From NCBI GenBank assembly GCA_035582835.1, contig JAYKAV010002955.1:2031728-2095727 (forward strand): a stretch of DNA of 64,000 nucleotides, read 5' to 3'. Position numbers and translations under genes: made by a program. Of the stretch, positions 57,342 through 64,000 are shown one piece after another (positions within the stretch are counted from its first letter, which is position 1; each line of letters opens with the position of its first letter). The notes beneath the pieces are model-generated. The model worked only from the letters and a program-made list of their open reading frames with translations. It was not told the DNA's origin and made no database searches. This DNA comes from Phoebastria nigripes (lineage: Eukaryota > Chordata > Aves > Procellariiformes > Diomedeidae).

Positions 57342-60300
57342 TGGTAAAGAGAAATTCTGGTAAAAAGAAAAGATGTGGGTTTTTTTCCCCTTTTATAGGC
57401 CAAAATCACTCACTTGCTTTTTGTCTGCAGAATATTCACTGAAACACAAAGATTTCTGCCTTGGTCTGAAGAGTGGGGCTCTGAGCTGATGCACAAACGG
57501 GCTCCCCTCTTTCATCCTGCCTCTCCCATCCTGCATTATCACCCTGCCTCTGAATCCAGAAGGAGCCTTAAAATATACATAGGGGGTCTCAAACGATTTA
57601 AAAACGTTGGCAATTTCAAAAAATAAATCAATATCACCTCATTTCCAGCCCATGGGTCTGATCTCATCTCGGAGGCGCTGCTCTCTCTGAGAATGGGGGT
57701 ATTTTATGCAGACAAAAAGCCCTTTGCAATCCAGGCTGAAATAAAAAGATTAAAGAACTGGCCTTTAACCCAGCAGGCAACTGCTGGGCAAGCTTGAGAA
57801 ATCAGTTAAAAACCCCACTTTTCACAATCACCAGGCTGGGAAGCGCAAAGAAACGGCATATTGCCACAGCGTACTTTTTTAAAAGAAAAGCGAAACTTCA
57901 ATATACGGGTTTGATAAAGACACTTCTTCTTAAGAAGCACACATTATAACTGAGTTCATGAAAATGTGAATAAATAAATCATTGTCTAAAAGCACAGAAA
58001 TCCTTTTTCCCCCTCCAAGAACCACAAAAACAGCCCCTTCACCCTTGGGATGGGAGGTTGAACTCCCCCCACCCCCAGCCCTCCCACCCGCCTGGGAAAG
58101 GGCCGGTGCCTGGTCCCCTCTACGCTCTGCGGCTCCCTTCATTTTGCTGATAACAAAGCCGCACAGAAAACACCTGGTTATGTTGGTTAAAGCACCTTTC
58201 TTACTTGCTAACACCTTACATGTTTCATGAGAATTAATTTCCCTGTGAATAATTACCCTTTTAATCAAAGCCTTTAAGCCTCTAACCTGTTTTGGAAGCC
58301 TGTAGGGGAAAAAGGAACGGCAGAAAATTCACATTATCCACTCTTCAGTCCCAAACTTGCACAGGGACAGCGCGGCACAGCAGGGGTTAGCCCCGGGATG
58401 ATGGTATAGCCATAGGGAAAGGGGTTCCTACGTCTACGTGCAGGTTTTAGCTGAATGCAGACCGCTGCATGGCTGCTGGATGCGGCAGCAGCATCCTCTG
58501 CAGCTGCAACGTGCTGCTGCCCTCTGCAGAGCCGGCACACAGTGGTTTGGAAAGTTTGCAAAACTATGAAGTTCCCCCTGCCTTTTAGTGTCATTTGTTT
58601 ATCACCGTAAACCTAGGAGGGCTGTTTTCACGGTAGCAGCAGTATTGCTGTGGCTGTGATAGACTTCGGGTGCAACCTGGGGGCAGGACCTTGAGCCAGA
58701 GTTTTTGCCTGCTTTTCCAGTGGTTTCAGTAGATCCCATAAAAGATTTTACCCAAACTTGCCTGCTTTTCTGAGCCAAATGGGTAACACAATTGTATTTA
58801 TTCCCTAGTATTTTTGTTCTTGTCCTCTGCGCTCTGGAGCAGAGGGGAGTCTGCCTGTGCAGAGTATGCAAGCTGTGGCCCGTGGAAACCCCCAAGCCAT
58901 CTGCAACGCACCAGCTTTCCTCGGTTCCAACTAGGTAGATGGAAGAGGCAGTTTTCAGAGCTAGCCCAGCCTGGCTGCCTCCACTTTAGGCTGTGAAGAT
59001 CGATGTGGGCAGGTCACTAGCCCCACTGGTCTAGTCCTGTGGCAGTAATTCAGATTAACTTTTGAAAAACTAGGGGCTAAGATGCTGCTGCAAAGCAGCT
59101 TTGACTCAAGTGGAACAAGCGATGTGAAAATAAACCTTGGCGGAACCCCAGACATGCTGGGGTCCTCTGGAGAGTCTAAAAAGAGCCCACAAGGGACAAG
59201 AAGGTACCAAAAATGTAATTTAACCCAAGGAGCCTGTTCCTCATGCAGAGCATCTGCTTATCTCTGGATATGTCTCATGGGACTGCAGGGATACTCTAGG
59301 ATTTCTCTTGGGTACCTGGCGTGATGGACCTTGCCTGCTGCTGCAGAGGATCCTGCCAGTTTGGGGACGTGCCCTGCAGCCACGTGGAGGTGCCACAGCA
59401 GGTCCTCACTCCATGTGAGCAGACACGGAGAGTCTCCATCTCCTCCAAAGCAAAGGTGAAGGGCTACGTAGAGATACCTGGATCGTGGCTGCATGGGGCC
59501 ACCTCCAGAGCCAGTCCTGGGGTAAAGACCTAACGGCTACCCTGAACCTATACATCCCACATTGGCTCAAATCAAATGCAGAAGGAATTTGAGCCTGGGT
59601 TTTCCCCTGGCTAGGCCTGTACTTGAGCGCGTTGCTCAGAAAAAGCTCAGACTTTGATTTCCCAGCCCCAAACAGGTTAACATCATTGTATTTTCATGAA
59701 AACATTCAAAAGAGCTTGGAATTTTTTTTTGGGGGGGGTGTCTGCCTCTGAAGCCCTGAAGACTGTCAAGGTTCATTTCATACTTCCTCGGGCAGGGCCA
59801 GGCAGAAGCTGGCAGATTTCTGTCCGTCAGAGCTGCCTCCCCAAACCTATCCTCAGCATTTTGACCAATGTCACTCTCCAGCGTGAACTTTGCATTTCAG
59901 ACTCAAGGCTTGGCCATGGCTCTCCTTTTTCTACTTTCCCTCTCTCTCTTCCCTCTTTCCCACCTCTAACTTTTCGACCCTTCCTCCACCAGGTGCTTTC
60001 CACCTTCCTTAACCCCAGTTTTCTTGCTTCTTGAGCGTGACTGTCACTCAAGATCGTCCTTCAGGACTCCCTGCTTTGAGCAGGACGTTGCAAAGCTCTC
60101 TTCCTTCACCCAGCACCTACAAGGTGCCCGCACATTCACAGAGAGGGGAATTCATCTGGCTTTGAACCTCTCGCTGCTGATGTCCTTCAAAACTCAGGCA
60201 TTTTATAAGCCATTGCGCATCAAAGGGATCCTATAAAAGCAAAAGTAGTAACAGGCGGATTGATACCCTGGAGGGTTCAATCTCAGTGCAGCATTGGACT

Positions 60301-63300
60301 GTCTGCTGCAGTGCTCCAGTTGTGACCCCTCCATAGGCACCTTTACAGTTGAGAACAGACCTTTTATTCCTGTCAGCCCTGCTTAGTGGCTAGGCAAGCT
60401 ATCCCCCAGTTCCTTTTGCTCCCAAGCATTTTACTCCACCCCAGAGCACACCAGGTGATTCACAGAGAAGCTGGATACTAGCCCCAACTATTTACAGTCT
60501 GTAAATTTACTGTAGACACAACCCCGTATAGCAGAGCAGTAAGAAGGGAAGAGCAAGAAAGCCCCAGGGACAGAGTGATACAATCAGACAGCGATGTAGT
60601 GCAGCGTGCTATATGCTGGCTGATCATGATTTATTATGTATGGGCCGGATGGAAGAAATGAGTTTTAGGAGGCGGAATAAAGAAGAGCATCAGGGCTCAG
60701 AGGCACAGTGAGGACAGTTGGTTTGAGAGCTGAAAAGCTGGGTAGCTCATCTGGGATGTGAGACAGATTCTGGCTTGTGTTGATTTTTTTCTGCTTTGTA
60801 GAGTCCCAGAGAAATTCTGTGATGTGCCAGCACGCAGTGTGAAGGGAGACGCTTGATTTATTCCTCACAGCAGACTCAGGAAGTGATCAGATATACATCA
60901 GCCTGGCTGAGAAGGGGCCATGAATAACTCAGTAGGGAGTTAGTTTACTCTTAGGAGTGGTGAAGTGACTGAAGTTATATCCTGCAGAGGGAAATGCAGG
61001 GAATTGTTATGGGTTCACTCATTTTCTTGAAAAATAAAACACAATAGAAACAATTTCCAATTTTGAGAGAGACCTATCATTGTCACGACTGTTGAGTTTG
61101 GCAAAGCTAACACAAGATGGTGTAATTAAGAATTAGGCCTTCTACAGTATGGGGCAATCAAAATGCCCTTGTTCCTCCAGCTGCTCTCAGCAGTTTCACC
61201 AGTGGACGAGAGTCACAAGTACCTGGAAAGAGAACAGAAAGACAGGAGGTTACTTGGAATAGTGCAGGCTAGAAGACATCAGGAAAAAAAACATCCCCCT
61301 TAAACTTTCAACTGTATTTCCATTCCTTCCCAGCATCTCTAGAAGTAATGCAAGGCTTTATTCCATCGAGAGGCACGGGAAGTTGGCGGTATCTGCACGA
61401 GTGATGGTGGATATGCCTTCTGACCTGATCTGAGAGCAGGAAGCAGCTGTAGGGCATGGCTCTATGAGGTGAGCGATGGAGTGAATTTACAGCACATCGA
61501 CTGCTCCGTGGAAACTGTTCTCTCCAGGCTTGTACCACAGGGTGTGCACAGAGTGACTTCTCCCTCAATCAAACTGAGGTACATTACTCATACTGGTCCT
61601 GGGACAAGAGTACACATCTGGCCAGCAAACCCATGCCCTATTTTGTCTCCTGATAACTTGTTTGTGCAGCTGGACACAGATTAACAGGCCTGGCCCTCCC
61701 ACCTCATCTGCCCAGGTGGGCTCTGCCCCTGTATGCCCATGGATGCTGTACTGGTCCATGCACGGTCACCAACAGTGCAGGGATAAAAGTCATGGCTGGA
61801 GCCACCTGCATTGTACATATCTCCCCCTTTCGACCCCTCAAACAAATAAAGGCTTGTCCAGTATAATAATGAAGGTCCTGGCTGATACTGGCACAGTAAG
61901 AAAGGAAAATGGGAGTAAAAATTCCATATCATTGGAAATACGCAGTCAGTACTTTAATATAACCCTTTGTTTAGCTTTTTCATGCAATTCCAGCAAATTT
62001 TTCTAGTATCATCTTTCCAAACGCATTCAAAGGACACAGACAGGCTTGCATGGCAATATTCTCTGCACTTAAATGTATTTTCTGTTAAGACAAACGTATT
62101 TTGGCTGTGTATACAGGACTGACACAAATATTTTCAGAAACCCAGATATGATCAGGCATTACCAGGGACAGAGGAAAGCAGCAAAGACAGACTCACCTCA
62201 CTGTGAGAGCCAAGTGTCGTTCAGTGGGGAGAGAGACAAGCCCCCATGGCTTATGCAGCAAGCACTCCCAAGGGGGAGAGGGTAGACACCGACCTTTACA
62301 GATTCCCTGAGGAAGTAAACAAACAGTAAGTGCGATTAGATAGTTTAATGACTGCAGCATTTCCACAGCCGCCCTTAAATTGATTAAAGATCAGAAGTTT
62401 CAAACCTGGAGGCCTAACACAAGGCACCCAAATCTCTTTTTAGACAGTTAATTGGAACGTCTTTGATTTTTAGTGCTACTGAGCAGCACGTAGTCAGCTG
62501 TTTTCAAAACTAAACCCCTTTTTGAGGTGCCTACAAGGGGATATAGATGCTTATTTATTAACAGTTTCCTGACTGCTTAGACAACACCGGCCTAGGCTTC
62601 CATTTGCTGATCTCCTCTGAAGTCTCTTGTATTTGTCAAATGGCACATGAGCACATTCTGAAGCATAAACACTACAAATCCATCTCACTGGGGGGCTCCC
62701 ATTGCATTTTCCTTGCTCTCCATTAGCAAATGTTGCAGTAATGCTACAAAGATGCCTTCTTGCCTATGTTTGCCTAAGCAAACAGCATCAGAGTACTCTA
62801 TAAAACATTGCTAAAAAAAGAAAAAAACCAAAGACTTATTTGCCTCAACAGCACATCTGTCAATGAACAAGAAAGTACTGTCACACCAGTGGTGGTATGT
62901 CTGTCCTCACTTCCTTCATGCTTGTTCATAAACCTGNCTGATAATCTTAACCCAGTTAGTTGCCAGGGCTAACGCGGAGCAGCAAAATCATAACGAAAGA
63001 GGACATAGCTATGAGATGAGCGTTGGAGAGCGGATAAGGCCACACAGTGGAGGTTGAGATGGACACCAGCTTGTGGGTGTCGTCTCAACCTCCTTTTCTT
63101 CACCAACTGGTGCTTCTTGCTGTTTTGAGTGTGGAGTGGAAAGATGAAAGACAAGCTGTGCACCGGCATATGTACCCCACGCCCGGCGAGCCCCCTGTTT
63201 GCAGCTGCACGGCAGGCAGCGTGCCGGCTCTGCTCAGGCTGGGCGACACAACACCTTCACCGCAGGCACAGCGCCGGGGTCGGCACACCAGCACTCCTGA

Positions 63301-64000
63301 ACGAGCGCAGCTGGTGCGTGCGGTCTGATTTCTTCATTTGCTGAACTAGAAAAAAGAAGAATAAAAAGAGATGTAAACAAACCAGAAGGCAGGCAGTGAA
63401 GCAGCTGGCATCACCTTCTCTGTCAGATTTGAGAGGAGTTTTTCTTAAAACAAAGCCCCTTCCATACAATCCTCTCATTTTGAGGGAAATTCTAAGGAAA
63501 GGAGTACATCTGCTTGCTCAGGCTGTGAGTCCAGATACCCTCACAGAGTAACATGAAATAACTTAGCAGGGAAGAGACGCTCATCCTGAGAGTTTTCAAA
63601 AAATATCACAGATCTGTAAGCGCTTGAACAGACACAAATGCCAGCAATGCTAACTGGTGACCATCCACAGAGGGTCCCAAACTCCAGACTTCATATAAAC
63701 CTGATAGGGTAGGTTTTAGGTCTGATGTTGCTTTGCAGGATGCAACTCTGCTATCATGGTCTTGATTTCACATCAGCTTCCCAGGTATCCTCTTTCACCC
63801 TGAGCATGACAGCGTGGAGCAGGGAAGGATCTCATGTGTGAAAGAATTGCCGATGCACATTCGAATTTGAATGCTACACGCAATACAGGCGCAAAAGGTG
63901 CTTTCCCAAGGGGCCCTGAGGCCTCTGCATCATGGGCACCACTGACATGAGCTACTTGGCCAAGGAACCTTGGTGCATGCACAGATGCTGCTGAAGGCAA
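57342..64000. other. no gene recognised right of the provirus
   Basis: Unique-looking sequence with no exon I can assign on either strand. A poly-A patch lies at 62813-62827 and a G run at 59732-59739. In other vertebrates SMYD1 is a possible next neighbour, but I see no SMYD1-like exon here. Confidence 0.55.

Noticed and set aside
57342..64000. SMYD1 or other neighbour exons expected from synteny
   Set aside because: No frame with SET, MYND or other known motifs could be found.
1..64000. CRISPR arrays, tRNA or rRNA genes, bacterial insertion sequences
   Set aside because: No regularly spaced direct repeats, no cloverleaf or rRNA-like sequence seen; the window is vertebrate nuclear DNA.

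Overview
The window is nuclear DNA of a vertebrate, almost certainly a bird. The evidence is split genes with GT-AG introns, avian CR1 LINE tails, no bacterial-style operons, and the order RMND5A(+) - CD8A(-) - CD8B(-), which is the conserved amniote arrangement. Scattered single Ns mark ambiguous bases in a draft assembly. I cannot name the species.

Layout. (1) 1-9,600: the last five coding exons and 3' UTR of RMND5A, a subunit of the CTLH/GID E3 ubiquitin ligase. Its earlier exons lie left of the window. (2) 9,600-20,100: no gene recognised. (3) 20,127-24,371, minus strand: CD8A, with signal peptide, IgV, hinge, transmembrane and CXC-tail exons all placed. The last coding exon is uncertain. 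(4) 24,372-38,400: no convincing gene; an old CR1 copy, a minisatellite and an AT-rich tract. (5) 38,408-44,120, minus strand: CD8B, with signal peptide, IgV, stalk and transmembrane exons placed and the cytoplasmic end not found. CD8A and CD8B form the MHC class I co-receptor of cytotoxic T cells. (6) 44,121-47,750: spacer. (7) About 47,750-57,340, plus strand: an old endogenous retrovirus with gag, pol and env all open. (8) 57,340-64,000: no gene recognised.

The retroviral locus is the most interesting part. Its two LTRs have diverged strongly (about 20 mismatches in a 95-base block counted by eye), so it is old, yet about 2,650 codons of gag, pol and env carry no premature stop or frameshift. 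Pol has lost two of three reverse-transcriptase catalytic aspartates, and the first integrase catalytic Asp is Glu, while protease, RNase H and the integrase zinc-finger residues remain. Gag has no zinc knuckle. The 5' LTR keeps a TATA box but has lost the polyadenylation signal; the 3' LTR keeps AATAAA but has lost the TATA box. Together this looks like a viral locus turned into a host gene (one promoter, one terminator, dead replication enzymes, kept reading frames) rather than a recent or replication-competent provirus. It starts about 3.9 kb from the CD8B start codon in divergent orientation, so shared regulation is possible. It may be the local version of the old single-copy avian element described in chicken as Ovex1; I could not check that.
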